From assembly GCA_003956705.1 (NCBI GenBank), contig QZCP01000218.1, positions 1-64,000 on the forward strand: DNA of 64,000 bases. The letters are read 5' to 3'. Below the pieces are notes generated by a model, which saw nothing but the letters and a program-made list of their open reading frames with translations, was not told the origin of the DNA and ran no database searches. The translations under genes were made by a program, and so were the position numbers. Below are positions 35,694 to 48,540 of this stretch, in pieces (the stretch's first letter is position 1; each line of letters begins with the position of its first letter). Origin of the DNA: Brevipalpus yothersi (Eukaryota > Arthropoda > Arachnida > Trombidiformes > Tenuipalpidae).

Positions 35694-37307
35694 ATGGCAG
35701 AACAACATAGCCGCTGATGTGAATATGGCCAAGTATGATGATTCTGCTTCCAGAGTTTGGAGCATCTTATTCCTTGGTGACCCTGATGGATAAGTTCTCT
35801 ATCAATTTTCAATCAATACGAGAAACATGTTCAAATGGACGAGCCTATAAATTCAATTCTTCACTATCAGTGATAGAGTTTGATTCTAATTGCTTGATTT
35901 GGTTAGCATAATTTGCATAAAGATACTGAAAAAAGTTCATTAGTCAGCTGCAATGTGTGAGAATGCTCAAAATGATGATGATTGAAGCAATCTGTTGACA
36001 GAACGTGTAATTCAGGCCACAAAATGTACGATTCCAAGTACAGTTTTGATTATCCACCATCTTTCGTGTCCACAAGTCAAAATTGACGGCAGCCATTCAA
36101 AATTTTTCTTTTTACTCTCAAATGCTACTTAGGCCACATGTAAATGACTGAGCGTTGGAACATGTCAAAAAAGGAAAATCTTTTTTGTCCAGTCAATTAA
36201 CGAAATATATATTTAACTGAATTATTTGCATCACCTCACTGTGAAGGCACACATACACACACATCTTGTTTTCTTTTCTTAGCTTCTTCATCTTTCTCTC
36301 TCTCTCTCTTGGAGCTTCCGGCCATCTCTTTTGCGTCCCTTTCTCTTCGTTTTGTATCTTATATCGCCAAACGTGTGTATGTCTAAATTCCATCATGTTT
36401 CCAGTTGGTACATTTTTTTCTGTCCATGCTGTCCAAGAAAGAGAGAAAGGAAGAACCCTTGTGTGTTACCCATTAGTACACGTCAGAAACACAAAATGAC
36501 ACTCTTGTTGTTCATCATCATTAGCAAGCTGCATCTTTTTTTGATGACAGTTGCTCTCTCTCTCTCTTCTTACATCTTTCCTGTTTGGATCGTGATTTTA
36601 TTGCATGATATACAGCTCCTGTTTTGCGTGCTTATAATTATTCATAACCCAAATCAACGGTGACCGCGATTATTATTCATTTGAGAAAAGTTTGAAATCT
36701 TTCTCAGTGCACAAGTTGATGAAATAATTAATCCAAATTCAAGTTCAGAAGAAGTTGTTTTTTGACTTACGATCAGAGAATTCTTGAAGATTTTGTGCTG
36801 ATTCATAGATCAAGATCTTGGTAAACTTTGATACACCTATACTGATCAATTCAGATAAATTAACGAGAATGATAAATACATGTATCTAATTCTAAATTTT
36901 CAGGTATGATTCAGATGCTCTCTGGATCCCAAAACTTGTGGCAAAATTGCGATATTTGAATTGAATACAGGAATCGGAGATTCCAATTCCTGATTCATTT
37001 AACTTCACATCATCATGAAGATGTCACAATCTTACTTGGTTGACAATTTCGAATAAAAAATTATCCCATAAGTGAGGTTAATGAGTGTGAAGAAGTATTT
37101 TTTAATAGCAAAAATTTGCAACTGGGGCACCACTAATCGCTTTTCAATTCATCGCTCTACCTAATCGATTGCAATAACATTCTGTCTCATTCAAAGTTCA
37201 CTATATTCTCTCTCACTCCTCATACTGACATGTGATCAGCTTTTTTGTTTTATTTCTCTTCATTTTCATCACTTGATGGACCAATGAACGTGAAAAATTG
37301 CGTCAAG

Positions 37308-37310
<3 letters not shown>

Positions 37311-37365
<55 letters not shown>

Positions 37366-37439
37366 ATGCCATTGAACATAGTTTACCGGTCGATCTTGCT
37401 GCTCCTTGAAGCACAAATTTTGATCACATTCCCATTAAG

Positions 37440-37482
<43 letters not shown>
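37311..37482. repeat. Inverted (CT)n / (GA)n pair
   Basis: A CT run (37311-37363) and a GA run (37442-37482) are complementary and separated by 78 bp. They could fold into a stem of about 40 bp. Confidence 0.9.
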
Positions 37483-37484
<2 letters not shown>

Positions 37485-40202
37485 ATACAAGATTCAATCT
37501 TGTTCGCATGATCAGACTCACTTATGACTGCTCTGATTTACATGTTTCCCAGAGTTATTTGCATATTATTCACTAACCTGAAACACTCCTTGATTATTTT
37601 AAGATACCACAAAATTAGGCTAACTTATTCAAATGTTCTACCAAGTTCAGCTTGAATATGAAGATTTCACAATCAATGAGCCGAGGAGCTAACTTTCGAC
37701 ATTCTTCTTGAGCATCCGAATACATGTATCAGCTCTATTTCCAAAAATCGCGTATTAAGTATGAATTTTCGCCTTTTTGATGATATCTTAAATTAGCAAA
37801 AAATCTATCACGTTTTCTTTGGGTATTAGTAACATTTGATGAGTATCATTTTTGCAGGGTTTGCTTCAACAATCAACCTAATATTTGATGAGCTCAAGAA
37901 TGATTCAGTAACTTATATGCAGCAAAAAACATGGAGAGGGAGATCCGGTAGCAATGAGCAGTTCTCTATTTTACAAAAAGCAAAAAAAGAGCAAATAGAA
38001 GGCAAAAAGATGAAAAAATAGAGAGAATTATCATAATAATAGTGTATGCTTATACTCACATATACAATTCCGTCCTTTACGGTTGCTGGCCTGAGGTCTG
38101 TTGGAACTTATCATGCCTATCAGATGGTCAGATTTGCATGAGTTGCAGTAGATGGCGTATTCCAGTGATAATGAAGGAGAGGAAAAAATGTTGACAAAAA
38201 GTGAGAAAAAGAACGGAAATCGGGAATGTCCATAAGATTATAGTAGATATTGGAAAGAATGGTGGTCAATAGGAAGGAAAAAAGAGTTTGAGCGCCCAAC
38301 TAGAAGAGGTATAATTTCGACTTATTCGAGTCATACAATTTTTGCTGCTATCATTCGAAAAAAGATGTTTTCCTTTTACACTTTCCACTTCAAAAATCGT
38401 GGAAAACTTTTTCACTCACTTTTTACGATTTTTTCATCTCATCAGATTCCATTTCATGTATATACATGTATATGTACATATATGTATATATATGTATTTT
38501 CCATCATACACACACCAAAATTCATGGCAAGAAAAGGCTCTTACCTCACACTCAATCCTTGATTTCTTCTATCCGTGAATAATGCTGTCTTTTTCATTCG
38601 ATATTCTTTTCTCTCTCTCTTTCGATATCATGGATGTACAGTATATAGGTGTAGTATATAATCATTATTGAGAGAGGAAAAAAAATTTGTTTGTCAAAAA
38701 GTGTGTGTACAAAAAGTTGGAGATACAATTTTTTTCTTCTCCCAATTGTGCATTCTATCTTGAAAGACTTTTACTGTATATCTCAAGAATTTATCTTGAA
38801 ATATTTTCTTTATTTTTTTCTTTTTTCCTTTTCTTGCTTTCTGTCTTTCGAATGGGGTTACTTATACGTAATCATTATCGAAAGGCACGTATTGTTTGTT
38901 GGAATAGAGAGAGACGAAATTTTTGTATCACATTTTATTGCTTAAAAAAGAGTCAAATATTGAGCCACTCATTTCTCAGGGCTCAGAGAATAGTTGGAAA
39001 AGATGGAATACAAAAGTCCAGGAAAAAGAAGAAGAAGAATACAAGAAGAGAGAAAAAACTGTAAGCAAGATAGAAGCAAAGAGAATAAGAAGAAGAAGAA
39101 AAAGAGAAACGAAAAGCGAAAAAAAAGAATAACATGAGAGAGCCCGAAACGAATTTTAAATTACAACTTTGAGAAGGCATAGAGAAAGACTAGCTAGTGA
39201 AAAAGAAGGCCTGACAGTTCATCGGAATAGAGAGAGAGAGAGAAGACTCTTTGTTCAGGTAAAGCCAAAAAATCAGACTTGGCGAAAGCTCCGGCTGGGC
39301 TCTCAGAGCATCGCTACATTGGGCCTGAGGTGGGCCATGATGATGGCTGGCTGATACGCTTGGATGAAATGATGAAGAGAGAGAGAGAGAGAAAACGTCG
39401 GACTGTGAAATGGAAACGTTCTCATATTTTTCTGGGTTTATTGAAATCTTCCAGCTCCCAGAGTGAAAGAAACGCTGTCCAAATATCAGGAACCATGATG
39501 ATGGTAGCGGATGGTGATGATATATATTTCTCATTCATGGGGAGAGTTGAAAGAGAGAAAAGTGCGCCGAAAAAAATTTGACAGAATTCATGGTGAGTTT
39601 CGTAGAGAGAATGAGAATGAATTAAGATGATGGAAGAAAAGGAGGATCCTTTTGATTGAGGTATGGCTAATTGTTCTTGATGATAGCTAATTTGCTGACA
39701 CTAATTCAATTATCATTAAGCTTGTGGTCATCAAAATAGTCCAATTTTGTTTCTTTTATGAATATTAATCATGTCCACTCGAACTAAATGTGTACCCTAC
39801 GAATGTGAACTTGTATTCAATATGTTAAGAATATTCACATTCCATTTTGGTGAATGTGAATGTGAATGTGTGTGAGCTCATGTATTTGATGGGTCTACTA
39901 ATGGATATGATGAAATAGCTCACATGCAAATGAGTTCACATGCATACATTGAGTGGTCCAGTCCACAATGGGCTGGAATGTGTATGTATATATATACACT
40001 GTTCACTCTGTCCCCCGGTAGTTCCGGGAGTAATCATCATCGAGCAAAGGTGATCATCTTGAAGGCAAAATTTATAGGATTTATCCATCTCTCATTCGGA
40101 CAGCACGCAAAATTTCAGTCCATCTGAGCAATTCGACTTCAGTTACACTCCAATGGCCACCGTCCTAGTACAAGCATTTTTCGGGAAAAATGTTCCAGTA
40201 GA

Positions 40203-40207
<5 letters not shown>

Positions 40208-40241
<34 letters not shown>

Positions 40242-40256
40242 NCTCTCTCTCTCTCT
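40208..40256. repeat. (CT)n microsatellite with an ambiguous base
   Basis: CT run with an N at 40242, so the true length of the array is uncertain in the assembly. Confidence 0.9.
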
Positions 40257-41350
40257 TTCTTTCTCTCTTATTGGCTTCTTTCAGTGGTCCTTCGTTTCAT
40301 TTGAACGCATGAAGAAGGATTTTTTTTCCTCTTCCCATAATCAATGATAATATTCTAGTGAGAATGTAGACAAAGGATCCTGTTTACATTGTTCACAGAG
40401 TAATGATGCATAATATCGGGTATGGAGAGAAGCAAATTTGAGTATCAAATTCTATGGAATCATGAGATTGATTGGAATATTTTCTCAAAATTTTCTTTCT
40501 ATTCAGTTATGTTTCCCTTTTTTCCATTTCTCGACAATTGACTTGTGTGGAGATGACTTATTGAAACGTGTCTGTGAAGAGCTAACATTATTTGAACATT
40601 GTCTTACTCAGCCAACCATCCTAATTTGCATGAATAACTTCTCTCTCTCTTCTAGTGACGCAAATAACATAGCAATTAGTAGCACAATTTGAGAAGAACC
40701 AAGAAGTTCTCAAACGATATATTCAAGACAGTGGAAATATGAGAGAGAAAATATTCCCTCAACTACATGGGCAAATGTCATTGATAAACTAAATGAGACA
40801 AAAAATTATCTCACCATTTGTCGATCCTGCCTCTGGAACATTCTCCCATTCTAACACTTTTGTATTGTATTTATGCATCTTTGTTCACTGTTCAAGCTGT
40901 CAAAAGTGTGTATATGTGTGTGTATATATATTCACTCAGAAGCACCTCAATTTGATAAATAAAAGTAGAGTAAAAATCTTAGCATACAATATGAATTCCA
41001 GATTCCATGACAATTGATGTTCACTATCCCACCTCCTCCCATGACCTCCTGCTTACGCCCCTGAGACGGCCTTACAGAACCTCCTCAAAACCATCCCAAA
41101 CCGTCCTCTTCTCTCTCTCTCTCTTTCCTCTGTTTATACGTTCACATGCGTTTGATTCTGATTCCAGAAGCAGAGCAAAGGAAGAAGGAGGAGATGCAAC
41201 GGAGACCTCCGTTTGAGATACATTCAAAAATTGAAATAAATTTTCAATCACACACATACAGACACATTATGAATGTAGGCCGCAAGATGCTAGATGAATA
41301 AGAATAGTGAAATAAACGGTTGTGTGTGTGTTTTGGAAGTCCTTTTCCTC

Positions 41351-41353
<3 letters not shown>

Positions 41354-41411
<58 letters not shown>
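41354..41411. repeat. (CT)n microsatellite
   Basis: CT run of about 58 bp. Confidence 0.95.
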
Positions 41412-41415
<4 letters not shown>

Positions 41416-42465
41416 GATGAGTGAACAAATTTTATGGGCTTTTAGCCCAGCCACTCAAAAAACATGGAATACTTTCTTCTTCCTCAATGAAAATGCTTGC
41501 GAAACTATTGCCCCTACACAAAATGGCTGTGTGTTCACAAGCGGTAAAACTTTGACGAAAAAAGGTGTGCTCAGAAAACATGCCTTACACGTTAGCCATA
41601 ATCATTCATTCACTCTAATCCAATAGTTGGATTAGCTTTACACCTTGAATCTTTCTTTTATCCCCTAAAAATTTGGTAGTAACAGTATTACCAATAGGCT
41701 ATATCCTACCCACTTCCAAGCTACTAAGCCGCAAGTTCCATGTTCACCAAAAGCCGTTCTGATCTCTGGAAAACTTCATTCGATCAATATATGAGCAAAA
41801 ATTGGTATTCTGTGGAACTGTAAAGAAAAAGTGGCACTAAAATGGTCCAAACAAACTCAATGAAAACGTTTAAAATTATTGCCAAAGTGGTCCAGTAAAA
41901 GTAAAAACCTCAAAAAATATGCTGAAAAACTTGCATGACATCTCATTCATATTTAAATTCATCTACCTTTTTCTTTCCCTGCCAATGAACATAAGCTCAT
42001 CCAAAGAGAGAGAGAGAGGTACACATTTACCTACCCACGTGAATCAAAAAAGGTACATTCATCAAGATCCCGTACATCAATGGTATTCCTGTGGTAGTGT
42101 TGGTACATGCCGAAAATTTTTTTTTTTCTCAACACTTTCATCGCTTGTTAGTCTCCTACTGGGACTCCATTCGCATGCCGACCTCTGACTGAGTCGAGGA
42201 AGAGAGAGAGAGAGAAGAAAAAATTTCACATACATCGTATATCTTCACAATGTTATCGTAAATTATGACCACAGTAAGCTCATGAATATCCTTTCGATTC
42301 ATTTTGGTCACCTTCAAACGAAGTGAGCCTTCCGATCAATGCATACAGCATCTAGAAGAAAAAATTGAATATATACCCATACATAAAGGGCACATGTATA
42401 CACCTTGTTAGACTATGGGTCAAAACTTTACTGTATTCCCTTTTATGTTCTCTCTCCTTATTCAT

Positions 42466-42502
<37 letters not shown>

Positions 42503-42759
42503 TGAGCATCAATGGTTGTCATACGATACCAGATTGCTTGCCGACTGGTTAACTGGCCTGCCTATGGAAAGTGTGCAAATGGTAAAAGTGTGTTAGTATT
42601 CAGGGATCTACATTCAACTCGACATGCTATTCGGAAGCCACTTTGCAAACACACACTTCCAGTATGGACACTTTTGAATTCTTTTTAGGAGCGAAAAAAC
42701 ATTTTAGATGGTGTAAAATGACTCGATTCAGTTATACAAGCGAATCAGGAGAGAAAGAG

Positions 42760-42764
<5 letters not shown>

Positions 42765-42825
<61 letters not shown>
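42765..42825. repeat. (GA)n microsatellite
   Basis: GA run of about 61 bp. A CT run of 28 bp (42471-42498) lies some 270 bp to the left in opposite orientation. Confidence 0.95.
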
Positions 42826-42829
<4 letters not shown>

Positions 42830-43453
42830 TCCGGTATCAAAATTCATCAGCCCACTTTGTGAACCCATGAGGTCAAATATCAAATTGATGGCATGAAAAT
42901 TTGTCATATCATATTGCTGATATTGATTTTGTTTCCCGAATTTCTCTTGAGAGTCAACCGTAGCTCTGAATGTATTATCAAGATCAGGATCAATCATTCA
43001 TCATTCTGTTAGCTCATCATGGGGTGATCAAAGTAGATCAGCGGGTGCCAGTTAATCACCCTATTCATTATGACTGTCTGATAGCTGCAGGTAAATGTTT
43101 GATGCAAATCGGTGATCTTTATTGACTAATGGCAGATAGTAAGACGGAGATTTTTTTTCTTGCTGAACATTTTCTCGAACAAACATTTTAGCACGTATGA
43201 TTTGTCCTGTTTACAAGTCCTTTATAATGATAAAAAAATGAAAGGCAATATTAGCTAATTGATAACAAGCACTCAGTACAAAATCTTTCGAATGTCTTCC
43301 GCAAATTCATGGTTCCCACATTATGTAATAGAAATACAGTTCCATCAAATTGTTGGATTTGATTTTGGTTCTGATCATAGATTCTGAGTATCAAGGCTCT
43401 TCCAAGCAGATGAACTTTTGGCTCAACATCAAAAGATAGGAAAATTTCAATCA

Positions 43454-43460
<7 letters not shown>

Positions 43461-43532
<72 letters not shown>
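43461..43532. repeat. (GA)n microsatellite
   Basis: GA run of about 72 bp, the longest seen in the window. Confidence 0.95.
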
Positions 43533-43539
<7 letters not shown>

Positions 43540-44983
43540 AGAGAGAGATGGGATGGAGAATGGGAAAAGAATCTCTGGTGAGAATCAAGAGAAGTTCTGG
43601 CGAGAATAAAAAAGTTGAGAATAAAATTGCTCTCGATTAACTATCATCGAGCATTTTGATGCATCAAAACCAGCGGCAACAACAACAACAGCACACACAT
43701 ACACAATTCAGATGAATTCCCAAGTATTCTGATGGGAATCACCATGCGATTGTCATTGATATCCACTATACCAAGGTAATTGAGGCCTTTCAGAATTTTT
43801 TTTTGAAAACCCAGAAAAGGAAAAGAGAGAGAGAAAGAAAGAGAATCGTGATTCACCATGAATGGCTGTCCTGTTGAATATGAAATAAGGCCCTATCGTT
43901 ATATTGCCTCAATATCTGCAGTCTAACCAATCATCAATGATAATGTTGAAAAATTGGCCTCACCAAACCTATACTTTCGAATTTGTGCACCCAAGGAACA
44001 CTGGAAGAAGGCGGAAATTTTTCTAATTTGAGTCTTATACCGTGTCCATTTCTTCTTATTTTTCATTTCTCACATCTCTTCTCTCCAATAGAAGAAAGAA
44101 AGAGAAGTGAGAAAAAGTGTAAATTTTGACACGAAGATTATCACCATGATATTTTTTTTCAATAATATTTTCTTCTTCTATCTATTCAACATCACCAGCA
44201 ATCTCCACTTCTAATCTGTTGGGTGATTGCATCACCATAATAATAGAGTCTGAATTTTAACAGTTCTTATTCTCTCTCTCTCTCGCTCTCTCCTGATCAT
44301 CAGATCAAGGAAAAAATCGGTGAGAAGAGAATTTTTCGATTTTTACGCATTACCCCATCTTCAATCATTCTCATTTATTTTATTTCATGATCAGCACTTA
44401 ACCCTCGGATCAAGCATTGGCTTTAGTGGCCTGTCTATCTTTTTTCTTTCTCTGTTTCTTCCTGATCTCTGACCTTTGATCTTTGATCTTTTAAGATGCA
44501 ATCATGAAGATGTTCCTCTCTTGCTCGCCTCCCATAAGATGGCGCTCACCTTTCAGTTGAGAGAGATTTCAGAATTAATTAACCGAGACAAAACCGTTCT
44601 TATTTATGTTAATTAGGTTTCTTCGATGATCGGTGTTGATCGACTAATAGATGGCCAAGTTTGCCTATTTCACGATCAGTTTGAGGGGAAAGAAAAAGCT
44701 ATCCTGTACAATCTTGAAGCTCTTATCGCTTTTTCACTGAATTGGAAAATCTGTTGACCAAAGCTCAGTTAATCTTTAGCTCGCTGGAATTCACCAAGAT
44801 TCCCTCATCTATGAAATGGACATATTGAAATTATGCAATCAAAAGTTGAATCCATGAATGATAAAGAATGGAAATCATATTGGCACAGAATGATCGTTGT
44901 TATGAGTGTACAATAATAAAATTAATGGATATAAATCGTTATTTGATAAAAAAGTAGAGAAAGGCTGGCCTCGAAAGAAAGGA

Positions 44984-45228
44984 AGAGAGAGAGAGAGAGA
45001 GAGAGAGAGATGGGATGAAGAAGGGCGTCCGAGAGGAGGTAAAATTGAAGAGAGAGAAAAGATGAATGAATAGAGAATCAGTTGAAAGAGATTTCGTATG
45101 TAAGTGATTACTCGTCACTACACCAAAAAAGCACAGTCTCTTGTAAGTGATTCTTGCACTAAGCACGAAAAACAGTTGAAAAATAGAGGAAGAGAGTGAA
45201 TATATATCATGGGCTTTGAAATTTGATA

Positions 45229-45288
<60 letters not shown>
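44984..45288. repeat. Inverted (GA)n / (CT)n pair
   Basis: A GA run (44984-45010) and a CT run (45232-45288) in opposite orientation, 221 bp apart. Confidence 0.85.
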
Positions 45289-45296
<8 letters not shown>

Positions 45297-46900
45297 TTCT
45301 TCCTTTCTTTCTTTCTCTCCCACATCCAACTGTGCTTGTTCCATCCTTACTGAATTTTTGTCATCCATATACTTTGACTTCGAAGCTACCATACAAGCTC
45401 GGTTGAGAATTGCTCATTACATTCACCACCAAAAGTAGGGACACGAGAGCTGGCTTGTGACCGATTGGCATCTTCGGTATATATGAGAGCTTGAAACATG
45501 GACCTACATATATACCCTGGAATAACTTGTGACCTCACTTATGATCTGTTTCATGTGTGTGATCGATGAGATTTTTGTCGTTCACTCATTAGAGTTACAA
45601 GTTTATGCCGTGTTTTATGCAAATTAGGGTGAAAAGGGAGGACTGAGTGGGTGGTGGCGAGGGTGGAATAGGAGGAGAAGAAGGAGAGTAGGTGGGGGAG
45701 GGAGAGAATCGAACAGCAGGAGCGATTATCATGTAAAAAGATCGTGAATAGTAGCAGAATTTTTTTGATTCTTATTCTTGCTGGTGTTCAACCAAGAGAT
45801 TGAGATGTTCAAATGGAATCATTTTTCTCAGAGTTTATTGAGTAACTATGGAGAAATTTAATCAAAATTCAAAGAGTAAAAAGTCTTGAATATTCCTACA
45901 GATTAGAAGGTGAAGATAGGGAGTGAACTTTGGAATAGAATATCGATCAGTAAGATGATTTATATGAGCTTTAAAAGTGTCTCAAAAATATGTATGCAGT
46001 TACCATTTTGGACTGTGATTTTTAGTGAGAGAAGAATTTTTGGCAGCAAAAATGAAATTCTTTTGCCAGAAGAAAATTTGAAGAAAGAATATATATATAA
46101 GTAAACATCGATCATTCGTGAACAAATTCGTCTTCACCGATCATTTCTTTAGGGAAACCTTTCAGTGTATGCATATGTCATGATATTTGGATACTGTTTC
46201 CTTCCTTCCTTTTTTTGTATGTGTATGTAACCATATTTTCACTTCTCTACATGATTTCTTGAAATAGTTGAACAGAATTTTCCTGTTTACATGTAATTTG
46301 CGTGCGAATTTTTGCTTAGTTTTTTGTCCAATTTTGCACTCACGAAAAAATACTCTCTCTGCTACCATAATCAGTTCTTTTGATTCATATTTTCCATGCG
46401 GAAAAAAGTTTTCATTGCACAATATGTAATACAAAATTGAACTTGTTTGCAAACTATTGCACAATCTTTGAGGGAGAGAGAATGTTGATTAACATATCAC
46501 GATCAGCCAATATTCACATCCGACATCATTCTTCGTTCAATCACTTTAAACTGTCTGGAATGATTAGAACTCAATTGATTCAAGTTTTAATGAAGATGAT
46601 AGAAAAAAATATGGCCATATGATACATGATTGAAAAAAGTCAAATAACTCCTCTCTTTCTATCTCGCCCATCATCACAAGTATATAAGTGGGAGGAAACG
46701 AATCAAGAAAGTTGGGGGAAGAGAAAGAATTGGTATCGCATTAGATTCTCTCTGTTCTAATGAACTTGATTCCAATAAAATACAAGAGACATTTCAACAG
46801 AGGAAGAAGCTTGTAACCAATTTTGAAGCAATTCCATACCATTTCCACAATTCTATTGGAGCTAGAAGAAAAGAGAGATGTGATATTGATTCTATGTTTT

Positions 46901-46902
<2 letters not shown>

Positions 46903-46940
<38 letters not shown>
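46903..46940. repeat. (CT)n microsatellite
   Basis: CT run of about 38 bp, followed by an imperfect CCCT continuation. Confidence 0.9.
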
Positions 46941-46945
<5 letters not shown>

Positions 46946-48493
46946 CCTCTCTCTCTCTTGTTCTCATGATGGAAGGAGAAAATGGAAGAGAGAAGCTTTC
47001 CGTGAAAGGGAGAAGAAGTGAGAGAGAGAAAGAGAGGATGAAAGATGATGATCAGAGGATAGTGACCCTATAGACTTATATTGACCCATCAGACCTATGG
47101 ATAATGTTTCGCCATTTTCGAAGACAATATATAACCATGAAACGCACGTCGAAAGTTGAAAGGCACACACTTAATTTGCTCGCACGCGTATTGTCATTGA
47201 TTCTTACTGGTAAGAGAATTACTGCCGTTAGATTTGGGCTTGAATCTATAAGGAATGTTATCACATGGAATTTGAAACATTCCGCTCCATGGATCATCAG
47301 TTACCATTGATAAAGTGAGATTTGAGCTAAACATTTGGGACTAAATATTTGACACACACACTTTTTTGCACAAAAGCTTGTTAAAAAGCCTTTTCTCACT
47401 TAAATATCTAACAATTGCTAGTTCGTAATTGGTTTGTGATTGATTTCATTCTCATCAGTCTTTCAATATCAGTAGAATAAGGTCTTGATTATGACTATTT
47501 TGGTTAGTCTTTCAGGTTAGAACTATTAAGGGACTTTATTCAGCTCCAAAAAAGATACATCAGACACGGTTCATTGATATTAATCGCATGATAGGCTAAA
47601 TATCCGCTTCCTTAGAATTCTGTTTGACATCCATTGAATCGCATGAGTTGCTTGATACAGTGTGAAACAATGTTTACGTCCACAAATAAAAGGCTCTCTG
47701 GTCACGGCACCTCAACAATTATATATATCCAACAGGAGAATGAATGAAAATAATTTTCAAATTTTCTGGAAGCTAGAATAAACCATAGGTATTCAGTATC
47801 AATGTAGTTGATTAGATTGAGGCTGAATTTCAGAAGCTTCATTCAACTATGGACTTATGGATATCTGAAAGGTTTACATTCAAATTCAGTGACCAAATCG
47901 AATCGCTTCTCAAACATGAGCATGGAAAGGATAAAATTTTCTTAACATTATGTCCTTTTGAGATGGACAATTATCATTGTTGGAAAAGCATTTTTATGCC
48001 AGAAAGAATTCAATTTTTCTCGGCTATTGATGGCTGAAGTCTTTGGCTTTTCAGAAGTTCCTTGAGTAAACACCGAAATCCTCTTCTCACGAATAACTTA
48101 TTTGAGCCTTGAATCATTGTGAGCGATTAGTTCCACATCAATTTCAATTCCTTTCTAAATACTCGAGTTATTATTCCGTAAAGGATCAGGCATATGGTCA
48201 GAATCATGCGAGATACAATGCATCCACTGGAATCCTTCTCCTTGTATTTTGAGCCCTCAAAATTTTGAATTCATTATGAGTTGCAATACATTAGCACACA
48301 GATTATCGAGAGATTGAATCTTGTCTCATCTTGAGAGAAAATTCACAATCTCACAACTTAGCCTGAGAGAAAAAAATCGTCAGACTCTGATTATTCTGAT
48401 GATGTGCATTCTCATTCTGATCCTTGTTCTCGCTTTCAACTCAGCCGCAGCATCTCACTTTCACTGATGCGGCGTGATGAAGAAAAGTGAAGG

Positions 48494-48496
<3 letters not shown>

Positions 48497-48539
<43 letters not shown>
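48497..48539. repeat. (GA)n microsatellite
   Basis: GA run of about 43 bp. Confidence 0.95.

Positions 48540-48540
<1 letters not shown>

Noticed and set aside
40438..40692. Insulin-like look of LCGDDLLKRVCEEL on the plus strand
   Set aside because: The Cys spacing (four Cys each separated by 8 residues) does not match the insulin B-chain (11 between) or A-chain. There is no ATG at the start and no signal peptide.
32000..45400. Many frames of Ser-Leu or Arg-Glu repeats
   Set aside because: Direct translations of CT and GA microsatellites.
47104..47310. Plus frame with a GKR site, as in an amidated neuropeptide
   Set aside because: No signal peptide, and the sequence before GKR matches no arthropod neuropeptide I know.
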